A stretch of 64,000 bases of DNA from Ga0077527 sp945862135 (GTDB taxonomy: Bacteria > Pseudomonadota > Gammaproteobacteria > Burkholderiales > SG8-41). Below are positions 27,257 to 34,661 of this stretch, piece after piece (the stretch's first letter is position 1; every line of letters begins with the position of its first letter). The DNA is taken from contig CAXNMF010000011.1 in NCBI GenBank assembly GCA_964203275.1, forward strand, positions 58,102 to 122,101, given 5' to 3'. A program made the translations under genes and the position numbers. The notes under the pieces were generated by a model that made no database searches, was not told the DNA's origin, and saw nothing but the letters and a program-made list of their open reading frames with translations.

Positions 27257-28246
27257 ATGAAGGGCAACAGCTTCAGACTCGGACTTTGTGCTGTTCTTGG
27301 CGGCGTTTCACTCGCGCCTTTGTGGGCGGAGGCGCAGGGCACTGCTCCTGCGTATCCGACGCGGACGATCCGCGCCATCGTGCCGTTTCCGGCCGGGGGC
27401 GGCATTGATACCGTGATCCGCATCCTCGCGCCGAAGATGACGGAATCGCTCGGCCAGGCCCTGATCATCGACAACCGCGCCGGGGCCAGCGGAACGCTCG
27501 GCACTGAAGTGGTGGCCAAGTCTGCGCCGGACGGTTACACGCTGCTCGGCACTTTTTCGAGCCACTCGCAGAACCAGATCCTCTACCGCAAACTCCCGTT
27601 CGACACGCTGCGTGATTTTGCACCGATCACCGTGTTCGGCACGGTGCCGAACATCCTCGTCTCCAATCCCGCGCTGCCGGTGAAGACCGTGAAGGAACTG
27701 ATCGCGCTGGCCAAGCGCCGCCCCGGTGAAGTGCTTTATGCGTCGATCGGACCGGCTTCACCCTCGCATTTGACGGCTGAGCTGTTCAACTCGATGGCGG
27801 GCGTGAAGACCACCCACGTGCCGTACAAAGGCGCTGCGCCATCCCTCGTTGCACTGGTCTCCGGGGAAACCCAGATCACCTTCACCACCGTGCTGGTGGC
27901 AGTGCCTTATCTGAAGGCCAATCGACTGCGCGCGCTGGGTGTCACGTCGCTCAAGCGTTCGGGGGCCTTGCCGGATGTGCCGACTCTGGATGAAGCCGGC
28001 GTGCCCGGATTCGAGTCAACGGCGTGGTGGGGCCTGCTGGCACCGGCGAAGACGCCGAAGCCGATCCTCGACAAGCTCTACAACGTCACCATCGCCACGA
28101 TGAAAACCCCGGAGATTCGCGCGCGGCTTGATCAACTCGGTGCCGAACCGGCTGGCCACACGCCGGAAGCGTTTGATCAATTGATCCGGGATGACATTAC
28201 TAAGTGGGGCAAGGTGGTGAAGGCGCTGGGGATTACGGCGGACTGA
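27257..28246 (+). CDS. Bug/TctC-family tripartite tricarboxylate transporter binding protein
   Basis: 329-aa secreted binding protein; signal peptide cut near AEAQG. Typical YPTRTIRAIVPFPAGGGIDTVIR, LGQALIIDNRAGASGTLG and SAPDGYTLLGTF segments, with HVPYKGAAPSL later. A GGGAGG ribosome site before 27257 fixes the start; the open frame upstream (to 27080) overlaps the preceding gene. No TctAB partner or enzyme gene is adjacent. Confidence 0.93.
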   Translation: MKGNSFRLGLCAVLGGVSLAPLWAEAQGTAPAYPTRTIRAIVPFPAGGGIDTVIRILAPKMTESLGQALIIDNRAGASGTLGTEVVAKSAPDGYTLLGTFSSHSQNQILYRKLPFDTLRDFAPITVFGTVPNILVSNPALPVKTVKELIALAKRRPGEVLYASIGPASPSHLTAELFNSMAGVKTTHVPYKGAAPSLVALVSGETQITFTTVLVAVPYLKANRLRALGVTSLKRSGALPDVPTLDEAGVPGFESTAWWGLLAPAKTPKPILDKLYNVTIATMKTPEIRARLDQLGAEPAGHTPEAFDQLIRDDITKWGKVVKALGITAD

Positions 28247-28263
28247 GTGGTCATTCCAGAATC

Positions 28264-28289
28264 AAAGGGGCTTTGGCCCCTTTGGTTTT
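28264..28289 (+). terminator. Rho-independent terminator after the Bug gene
   Basis: Perfect 8-bp AAAGGGGC / GCCCCTTT stem, 4-nt loop, then GG and TTTTT. It resembles the inverted repeat at 28791 in its AAAGGG / CCCTTT core, so it may belong to the same dispersed family. Confidence 0.75.
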
Positions 28290-28350
28290 TAAATCGATGG
28301 CTGGTGCGTGCGTGGGCACGTAATAGCGGAAACCGGGTGGTCATCACGCC

Positions 28351-28773
28351 ATGAAACGATTCGACCGGGCCCGGTTTGTGGCCTACGGCGTGATGACCGC
28401 AGTTAATGCGATCGCTCTCGCACTGTTTGCGCTGGATCTCGCGACACGCGGTCGGGGTGGTGCCGCCAATGCACAAACGGTGCTGTTAGTGCTGATCGGT
28501 CTCTGTCTGATCGGCGCATTCTTCGCCTCGGTGCTGCGCGGCCATGATCTCGGCCGGCCGTGGTGGCAGATATTTCTGGGGTTCTGGCTGTCATTGGGTA
28601 CCGGCCCGATTGTGCTTCTGTTCCTCGGCTACCTTGCCTGGGCCCGTGGCGACGCCGGTCCCAATGCCTGGGGCCCGCCACCTGCGCCTGCGGGTATTGC
28701 GACCTGGTTGGAGGCTGTTCTCCTGGCTGCGATGCCGTGGGCGGTGTTTGCGGTGGTGGCGAGGCTCGGTTGA
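28351..28773 (+). CDS. DUF805-like integral membrane protein
   Basis: 140 aa with four predicted TM segments (about 9-28, 41-61, 72-96, 116-138). RGHDLGRPWWQIFL and GDAGPNAWGPPP resemble the RxHDxGRxGW and PGxxGxNxxGPPP motifs of DUF805 proteins. Function is unknown. Flanked on both sides by inverted repeats of similar core sequence. Confidence 0.7.
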   Translation: MKRFDRARFVAYGVMTAVNAIALALFALDLATRGRGGAANAQTVLLVLIGLCLIGAFFASVLRGHDLGRPWWQIFLGFWLSLGTGPIVLLFLGYLAWARGDAGPNAWGPPPAPAGIATWLEAVLLAAMPWAVFAVVARLG

Positions 28774-28790
28774 CGTAGTATCGGCTACAG

Positions 28791-28817
28791 AATTAAAGGG
28801 ACCTGGCCCCTTTAATT
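28791..28817. repeat. REP-like inverted repeat AATTAAAGGG/CCCTTTAATT
   Basis: Perfect 10-bp stem with a 7-nt centre, 17 bp after the membrane-protein stop. It can act as a terminator in both directions. Imperfect palindromes with AAAGGG...CCCTTTAATT are frequent intergenic elements in betaproteobacteria; membership is inferred from memory. Confidence 0.65.
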
Positions 28818-28879
28818 TATAAAGTGCTACTGGCGATCTGGCTTAGACTTGGTCCACGTATTTAAAGCGTGAGCGCCAA

Positions 28880-29839
28880 ATGAATGAGCCGACGGACTGG
28901 GAAAAACTTGAATTCAAGCTTGTGCAGCTATTTAAGAGCAATGGTTCGGTGGGCGGTGGATTTGTCCACATACTGCAAGAAGCGGAGTTGAAGTGTGGCA
29001 TACGTAGTACTGAAACGTTTGTCGGCTATCAAATTCTTTGCGACTCGTTCAAAGCTTTCAGCATTGAAACTCTTAACTCCCTTAAAGTTCCAACCTCGCG
29101 CCCGTTCGGATATGCCAATTATGTTGCGCGGCTTTCTTCACTTTTTAAGCAGCTGAGAGCTTCGGAAATCCTATATCTGAATGGATATCCTTGGCAGGGT
29201 TACACCCTGCTACGGGTAATAGTCGAACAAACGCAAATCCGTTTGGCTGTTCTGAATGGGTTGTATGACGATGGGCAAGTTGTGGGCCTCGTTGACGGAG
29301 AAATGCCGAAACCAAAAGGAAGTCAGAACAGAAAAAACGAGGCCGATAAGTTAGAAATTAAAAGAGCATTGCGGATACAAAGGACGGAAGTTGAGAAGGA
29401 GATATTCAAGCTAATGTCTGGGACTAAAAGTGGACTAACTCTCAGAACGATAGAGGAACTTAGGAAATGGGATGATATGTTTGATAATGAAATCCACGGC
29501 CTGACATATTCGAGTCTTGAGGCAATGGATTGGCTTATGGGTGCCGGAGGATTGCCAATATTGCCGACGCACTCAGATGACGGTACGACTATGTACGTAA
29601 ATAGGTACGCTGAGGTTTCTTGGATGTTGCACCGCCTGATGCCACTTCTTCAATTGCCTCAGCATTCGTTATCAACAGCCTGGGCAGAAAAATGGCAAGC
29701 CCTTGATAATTCCTTTCTGCAGTTTTCAAAGGGGATGGAAGGAATCGGAAAGCCCATAGGGCCCGCTATTATTGAATTTGTAACAACGAAGTTTCCTTAT
29801 GACGCGAGTTCACGCTACCCTGCTGAATTGAAAAAATAA
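28880..29839 (+). CDS. hypothetical protein, A/T-richer than neighbours
   Basis: 319 aa, soluble, no signal peptide. A largely helical protein with LRASEILYLNGYPWQGYTLLRVIVEQTQIRLAVL in the first half, which resembles DUF5677-like helical repeats, and a Lys/Arg-rich central part (KPKGSQNRKNEADKLEIKRALRIQ, shown here in pieces). I cannot assign a function. Codon use is clearly A/T-richer than in the flanking genes, and inverted repeats lie on both sides, so it looks horizontally acquired. Confidence 0.65.
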   Translation: MNEPTDWEKLEFKLVQLFKSNGSVGGGFVHILQEAELKCGIRSTETFVGYQILCDSFKAFSIETLNSLKVPTSRPFGYANYVARLSSLFKQLRASEILYLNGYPWQGYTLLRVIVEQTQIRLAVLNGLYDDGQVVGLVDGEMPKPKGSQNRKNEADKLEIKRALRIQRTEVEKEIFKLMSGTKSGLTLRTIEELRKWDDMFDNEIHGLTYSSLEAMDWLMGAGGLPILPTHSDDGTTMYVNRYAEVSWMLHRLMPLLQLPQHSLSTAWAEKWQALDNSFLQFSKGMEGIGKPIGPAIIEFVTTKFPYDASSRYPAELKK

Positions 29840-29846
29840 AAACAGT

Positions 29847-29893
29847 AAATGGGGTCGGAGTAAGTTTTTTAGAAAACTACTCTGACCCCATTT
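29847..29893. repeat. REP-like inverted repeat with AAATGGGGTC core
   Basis: The left arm AAATGGGGTCGGAGTAAG and the complement of the right arm AAATGGGGTCAGAGTAG agree over about 20 bp with one substitution and one extra base. It lies 8 bp after the hypothetical gene. The AAATGGGGTCAGAGTA motif is a common dispersed element in proteobacterial intergenic regions, often linked to REP-type tyrosine transposases (from memory). Confidence 0.75.
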
Positions 29894-29912
29894 AATTTCT
29901 TCTGGAATCCGA

Positions 29913-30503
29913 ATGCGAACTGAGGGTGTGCTCTTAAAGTGGAATGACGGCAGGGGATTCGGGTTTATCTCGCCTGTTCAAGGCGGACAGGAGATTTTTG
30001 TTCATATTTCTGTTTTTTCGCAGGATGGCCTTCGCCCGACTATAGGGGAGAAGCTCAGTTTTGAAATTGAAACTGATGACAAAGGAAAAAAGCGGGCGAA
30101 AAATCTTGTATGCCTGGATCGGACGACTGTGGCGCGCGTATCCGTTCCAAGGCGGCCTTCGTCAAGACCCCTAAAAGAGAAATCCAATTTCCTTGGGCAG
30201 GTTATTGCGATTCTCTTTTTTATCGGGATTTTGGTGTATGGATTTGGCGAATATTCCCGTCGATCGGTGTCATTACCTGCAGCAACTGGTCGTATAGAGT
30301 CTGTAACGCAGCTCCCAGTTAAATCAAGGTTTCAGGAAGCAAGCACAGTTTATCAATGTGATGGGCGCACTCATTGTTCCCAGATGACTTCCTGCGATGA
30401 AGCAAAATATTTCCTTCGCAATTGTCCAAATGTTGAAATGGACGGGGATAATGATGGCGTGCCTTGCGAGATGCAGTGGTGCACACATTCATTGGCGAAG
30501 TAA
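29913..30503 (+). CDS. cold-shock domain-TM-excalibur protein
   Basis: 196-aa fusion. The N-terminal cold-shock domain (about 1-65) has GVLLKWNDGRGFGFISP and EIFVHISVF, the RNA-binding RNP1/RNP2-like motifs. A TM helix follows (about 93-111, FLGQVIAILFFIGILVYGF), then a C-terminal excalibur domain with four Cys in C-x5-C, SCDEAKYFLRNCP and the Ca-binding loop DGDNDGVPCE. The topology suggests a cytoplasmic nucleic-acid-binding end and a periplasmic Ca-binding end. Role unknown. Confidence 0.85.
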   Translation: MRTEGVLLKWNDGRGFGFISPVQGGQEIFVHISVFSQDGLRPTIGEKLSFEIETDDKGKKRAKNLVCLDRTTVARVSVPRRPSSRPLKEKSNFLGQVIAILFFIGILVYGFGEYSRRSVSLPAATGRIESVTQLPVKSRFQEASTVYQCDGRTHCSQMTSCDEAKYFLRNCPNVEMDGDNDGVPCEMQWCTHSLAK

Positions 30504-30526
30504 AAGATAAATTCGAGCGGATTTGT

Positions 30527-31114
30527 TCAGTTGTTAGCGGAGAGTTCTTCCCGCGTATTGATATTCCGAAACGCCGCCTCGTCGACAAAATCGACATCCG
30601 CAACTTTCAGTTGCGCATACCACCAGTCAATCTTGCGTCCGCCGCTTTCGAGAAACGCGGTGAGGCTCGGCAACACCGACTTCCTGCATAAACAAAACAC
30701 CGGATGGGGCTGATCGCCGGTGCGGGCCACCGCGAGTTCGGCGTTTTGCTGTTCCAGTGCGGCATTGAGCTTCGCCACCAGATCCAGCGGCAGGAAGGGG
30801 GAGTCACAGGGTGCGGTGACGACCAGCGGATGCGCAGCTTCACTCAAGCCGCGATGCAGGCCCGCCAGCGGGCCGACAAAACCGCCGATCGCGTCAGGGA
30901 TGACGCGATATCCAAGTCCTTGATATTGTTCAATATTCTGGTTGGCATTGATCAGCAGTTCATCGACCTGCGGGGCGAAGCGTTCGATGACGTGCTGTGC
31001 CATCGGTTTGCCGCGCAGCAGTTGCAGGCCCTTGTCGACGCCGCCCATGCGCCGGCCCTGGCCGCCAGCGAGTAACACGCCGGTAATTCCGACTTTCGTC
31101 CCCGTTATAGTCAT
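30527..31114 (-). CDS. mobA: molybdenum cofactor guanylyltransferase MobA
   Basis: Links GMP to Mo-molybdopterin to form the bis-MGD cofactor needed by formate dehydrogenase. The N-terminal nucleotide-binding motif GVLLAGGQGRRMGGVDKGLQ and the VTAPCDSPFLP segment are diagnostic. 195 aa. The start overlaps the fdhD stop in an ATGA, so the two are coupled; the bis-MGD role fits the nearby fdhA. Confidence 0.95.
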   Translation of the reverse strand: MTITGTKVGITGVLLAGGQGRRMGGVDKGLQLLRGKPMAQHVIERFAPQVDELLINANQNIEQYQGLGYRVIPDAIGGFVGPLAGLHRGLSEAAHPLVVTAPCDSPFLPLDLVAKLNAALEQQNAELAVARTGDQPHPVFCLCRKSVLPSLTAFLESGGRKIDWWYAQLKVADVDFVDEAAFRNINTREELSANN

Positions 31115-31950
31115 GCGACCAGCGTGCGGCTGATCGGCTTCACGAAACGCTCGCGGCCGGTGAACAGCAGATAGTGTTTGTTGACCGCGCGGCCGAGCAT
31201 GGTGATGCCGGTGCGTTGTGCGACATCGTGGCCCATCTGCGTGAGTCCTGATCGGGAGACGAGGAAGGGGATGCGCATCTGCGCAGCCTTGATCACCATT
31301 TCCGAAGTCAGCCGGCCCGTGGTGTAGAACACCTTGTCCGAGCCGTCAATGTCGTTGAGCCACATCAGGCCGGCAATCGCGTCGACCGCGTTGTGGCGGC
31401 CGACGTCTTCAACAAAGTGCAGGATTTCGGCGTTGTCACCGTTGACGGCGGCGAGCGCGCAGCCGTGGACGGCGCCGGCGCTTTTGTAGATGGTTTCATG
31501 CAGACGTACGGCGTTGAGCAAGGCGTGCAGGCCGTTTTCGCTCAAGCGCACGTCGTCACGCAGTTTGATGCTGTCGATTTCTTCCATCAGGTCGCCGAAC
31601 ACCGTGCCCTGGCCGCAGCCGGTGGTGACGGTGCGCTTGCTCATCTTCTTGTCGAGGTCTTTGACGGCCTTGCGCGTGGTGACGGCGGCGGAATCGGTTT
31701 CCCAATCGACCTGCACGGCTTTGATGTCGTCGATGGATTTCATCAGGCGCTGGTTGCGCAGATAGCCGAGCACCAGCGCTTCGGGGTTCTGGCCCAGCGT
31801 CATCAGCGTGACGATTTCGCGCTTGTCGATATAGATCGTCAGCGGATGTTCGCCGGCGATGGGCGTCGGCACGGACTCGCCGTGTTCGTTCAGCGCGTCG
31901 ACTTCGACGGTGAGTGGACGGGAGGCGTGGGTGATTTCGGGTTTGGACAT
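31111..31950 (-). CDS. fdhD: formate dehydrogenase sulfur-carrier protein FdhD
   Basis: Transfers sulfur from the IscS desulfurase to the Mo/W-bis-MGD cofactor, activating FDH. 279 aa, with SAGAVHGCALA, EDVGRHNAVDAIAG, VFYTTGRLTSEMV and IPFLVSRSGLT typical of the family. Where E. coli FdhD has a CxxC pair this protein has TTGCGQGT, with one Cys (112). Coupled to mobA downstream. Confidence 0.95.
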   Translation of the reverse strand: MSKPEITHASRPLTVEVDALNEHGESVPTPIAGEHPLTIYIDKREIVTLMTLGQNPEALVLGYLRNQRLMKSIDDIKAVQVDWETDSAAVTTRKAVKDLDKKMSKRTVTTGCGQGTVFGDLMEEIDSIKLRDDVRLSENGLHALLNAVRLHETIYKSAGAVHGCALAAVNGDNAEILHFVEDVGRHNAVDAIAGLMWLNDIDGSDKVFYTTGRLTSEMVIKAAQMRIPFLVSRSGLTQMGHDVAQRTGITMLGRAVNKHYLLFTGRERFVKPISRTLVA

Positions 31951-31969
31951 GGATGCGGGGGCAAGGCAG

Positions 31970-32353
31970 TTATGTCAGATCCACTTTTCGCGTGGGCGCC
32001 AACGGAAAGCCGACGGGTTGTTTGTGTAATGCGGAGGCTGGTAATGGCTTACCAGGCGGAACGAGATAGAGTTTGCCATCCGGTTCTGCCTGCAGTCTTA
32101 AATCGTGTTTCAGAAAACTTCTGGGCACGTTGTAGCGGAAGGTCTCGATGCCAAATTGAATCCACAGGGTATTGCGAATATAAACCCGGCCTGATTGTTT
32201 GGAGGGTACTTTCTGGCAACTGGTTCTGGATTGTTCTCCAACACAAACATCCGCGGCGGTGTTGTTGTAAAAATCAATCTGGGCGGTCTGTGCGGAGGCG
32301 GTTGAACTCAATGCAAGCAGAGCCATGACGGGAATGGCTGGAAAAAACTTCAC
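31970..32353 (-). CDS. secreted protein of unknown function
   Basis: 127 aa with a clear signal peptide (FFPAIPVMALLALSSTASA) and two Cys (VCVGEQSRTSC) that could form a disulfide. It starts with GTG directly after the moaA TGA, so it is translationally coupled to moaA. No domain recognised. Its place between moaA and fdhD hints at a link to FDH but gives no function. Confidence 0.65.
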   Translation of the reverse strand: MKFFPAIPVMALLALSSTASAQTAQIDFYNNTAADVCVGEQSRTSCQKVPSKQSGRVYIRNTLWIQFGIETFRYNVPRSFLKHDLRLQAEPDGKLYLVPPGKPLPASALHKQPVGFPLAPTRKVDLT

Positions 32354-33388
32354 TCAGCCCCCGATGTACGACATCTCGATCTTCTTCAGCGGGATCGTGT
32401 GTTCACCGCGGATTTCCGAGTAACGGTCGGCACGTGCGGTCCAGACCTTGTCGATGGCGGCCGAGAGTTCGTCATCGCTGGCGCCGCCGCGCAGCAGCGT
32501 GCGCAGGTCGTGGCCGCTGGTGGCGAAAAGGCAGGTGTAGAGCTGGCCTTCGGTGGAGATGCGCGCGCGGGTGCAGTCGCGGCAGAAGGCCTGGGTGACG
32601 GAGGCGATGACGCCGATCTCGCCGGAGCCATCCTTGTAGCGCCAGCGTTCGGCGACTTCGCCGGTGTAGTTGGGGTCTGCGGGTTCCAGCGGCATTTCAC
32701 GCGAGATGATGTCCACGATCTCGCGTGCGCTGACCACGTCGTCGAGGCGCCAGCCGTTGGTGGCGCCGACATCCATGTATTCGATGAAACGCAGGATATG
32801 GCCGCGCTCGCGGAAAAACCGCGCCATCGGCAGGATGCTGTGTTCGTTGAGGCCGCGCTTGACGACCATGTTGACCTTGATCGGATCAAAGCCGGCGGCC
32901 GCCGCAGCGTCGATGCCTTCGATGACTTTGGCGACCGGGAAGTCGACGTCGTTCATCGCCTTGAACACGGCGTCGTCCATCGAGTCGAGGCTGACGGTGA
33001 TGCGTTTGAGGCCAGCGTCGCGCAGCGCCTGGGCTTTTTTGGCGAGCAGCGAGCCGTTGGTGGTCAGCGTCAGATCCAGGCCGGGAATGTCGGACAGCAG
33101 TCTGACCAGTTGCTCGACGTTCTTGCGCACCAGCGGTTCGCCGCCGGTGAGGCGGATTTTTTCAACGCCGTGGGATTTGAAGACACGTGCCAGCCGCCTG
33201 ATTTCTTCGAAGGACAGCAGGGCAGAGCGTTCCAGAAACTGGTGGTCGCTGCCGAACTTCTCTTTCGGCATGCAATACACACAGCGGAAGTTGCAGCGGT
33301 CGGTGACCGAGATACGCAGGTCGCGCAGGGGCCTGTCGAGGCGGTCTCGGATGGCGGGCTTGCTGGCGTTGAGAATTGTTGCGGTCAT
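32354..33388 (-). CDS. moaA: GTP 3',8-cyclase MoaA
   Basis: Radical-SAM enzyme for the first step of molybdopterin synthesis. The SAM cluster motif CNFRCVYC lies at 32-39; the C-terminal [4Fe-4S] Cys are in FCRDCTRARISTEGQLYTC; the protein ends in the GG required for activity (SYIGG). 344 aa, normal length. First gene of the minus-strand run moaA-secreted protein-fdhD-mobA, divergent from the FDH operon. Confidence 0.96.
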   Translation of the reverse strand: MTATILNASKPAIRDRLDRPLRDLRISVTDRCNFRCVYCMPKEKFGSDHQFLERSALLSFEEIRRLARVFKSHGVEKIRLTGGEPLVRKNVEQLVRLLSDIPGLDLTLTTNGSLLAKKAQALRDAGLKRITVSLDSMDDAVFKAMNDVDFPVAKVIEGIDAAAAAGFDPIKVNMVVKRGLNEHSILPMARFFRERGHILRFIEYMDVGATNGWRLDDVVSAREIVDIISREMPLEPADPNYTGEVAERWRYKDGSGEIGVIASVTQAFCRDCTRARISTEGQLYTCLFATSGHDLRTLLRGGASDDELSAAIDKVWTARADRYSEIRGEHTIPLKKIEMSYIGG

Positions 33389-33520
33389 GTTGTAGGCCGT
33401 GAGGGCCGATGATTATGGCAAAGGTGTTTCCACAGGCGCAAGGATGACAATACTTGAAAATCAGGTATTTACGTGGTCTGGCCGGTTGAATCCCCGGAGT
33501 CGGTAGCGCAGAATGCGCGC

Positions 33521-34021
33521 ATGTCGCTTCCTGAACCCCCATTATCAACCCGCTGGCCCGCTGCCGTGATCATGGAGCGGCTGGCGCTGGACAATCGCTG
33601 GGCCACCGAAAAATGGGAGGCCAAGGGCGTGGTGCCCGATCTCGAGCCGGCTGCCGAGCCCAAAGTCATTGTCGAGAATCCGCAACTGCTGCAAGTCATG
33701 TTCAGTGGATTCGACATCGTTCTGCAGCGCGATGAAGCCGAGGGTTATTACATGAACATCACGTCGCCGCAGCCCAAGGTGTTTGTGATGTGGCGGCTGG
33801 AGGATGAATGGGCGCGTCCGCAGCGGTTGACGGTGAGTTATCACGAAGGCTCGCGCTGGCTGGACAGCGGCGAGCCGGTCGATGGCGTGCCGCTGCCGGC
33901 GGAGCTGTTGCCGTGGATGGCGCAGTATTGCGAGCTGAACTACAAGCCCGAGCCGCATAAGAAGAAGAAATACGCGAGCAACAAGGACAAGGGTCGCATG
34001 GGCAACTGGCGGCCGGATTGA
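33521..34021 (+). CDS. DUF3305 protein of the FDH cluster
   Basis: 166 aa from the Met at 33521 (a GTG at 33473 is also open). Core: RWPAAVIMERLALDNRWATEKWEA, VFVMWRLEDEWARPQRLTVSYHEG and LPAELLPWMAQYCELNYKPEPHKKKKY, matching the DUF3305 family that recurs next to formate dehydrogenase genes. Function unknown; it is probably cytoplasmic and used in FDH assembly. First gene of the plus-strand FDH operon. Confidence 0.85.
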   Translation: MSLPEPPLSTRWPAAVIMERLALDNRWATEKWEAKGVVPDLEPAAEPKVIVENPQLLQVMFSGFDIVLQRDEAEGYYMNITSPQPKVFVMWRLEDEWARPQRLTVSYHEGSRWLDSGEPVDGVPLPAELLPWMAQYCELNYKPEPHKKKKYASNKDKGRMGNWRPD

Positions 34022-34043
34022 TGCGCAAGGTTCTCCGCACAGC

Positions 34044-34613
34044 ATGAACGACAGCGACAAAAAAACGACTGAAACGCCGGAAGAATTCCTGTCGCGCTGG
34101 TCACGCCGCAAGCAGCAGGTGCGTGAAGAGCAGGCCGCGCCGCCGGTGGCGGTGACGCCGGCGACACAGGACAAGCCGCCCGAGCTGCCGCCGGTCGAGG
34201 GTTTGAACATGGAATCGGATTTCCGCGGCTTCCTGAATCCCAAGGTGGATGAGTCGTTGCGTCGTGCGGCGTTGAAAAAGCTGTTCCATGAACCGCATTT
34301 CAACGTGATGGACGGGTTGGATACCTATATTGATGATTATTCGATATCCGATCCGATTCCCGACGAGATGCTGAAGCAGTTGAAACACGCGCAGGACATC
34401 ATCGTCGCCGGAAAAGAGCGGCGCGAAGAGGCGGCCAAGCAGGAAGAAGCCGCAAAGCTGGAAGAAGCGGAGCGGCAGCGACTGGCCTCGGCCGGTGGTG
34501 AGGAGATTGGTTCGGAAACGGCCTTGCCCGCCAGTGAACCTGAACCGGCTCTGCCGGCTGAAGAGCTTGCCGTGCGGCCTGAAAACAACGATAAAGACCC
34601 GCTGCGCAGCTGA
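34044..34613 (+). CDS. DUF3306 protein of the FDH cluster
   Basis: 189 aa. The N-terminal EEFLSRWSRRKQQVREEQ and the central FRGFLNPKVDESLRRAALKKLF / DGLDTYIDDYS are the DUF3306 signature; a long acidic Glu/Ala coiled tail follows. It always pairs with DUF3305 near FDH genes. Function unknown. 22 bp after DUF3305 and 48 bp before the Fe-S protein gene. Confidence 0.87.
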   Translation: MNDSDKKTTETPEEFLSRWSRRKQQVREEQAAPPVAVTPATQDKPPELPPVEGLNMESDFRGFLNPKVDESLRRAALKKLFHEPHFNVMDGLDTYIDDYSISDPIPDEMLKQLKHAQDIIVAGKERREEAAKQEEAAKLEEAERQRLASAGGEEIGSETALPASEPEPALPAEELAVRPENNDKDPLRS

Positions 34614-34661
34614 TTGGCTGTTCGGGTCGTCGTTAAAGTAAAGAACACTTACGGGATAACC

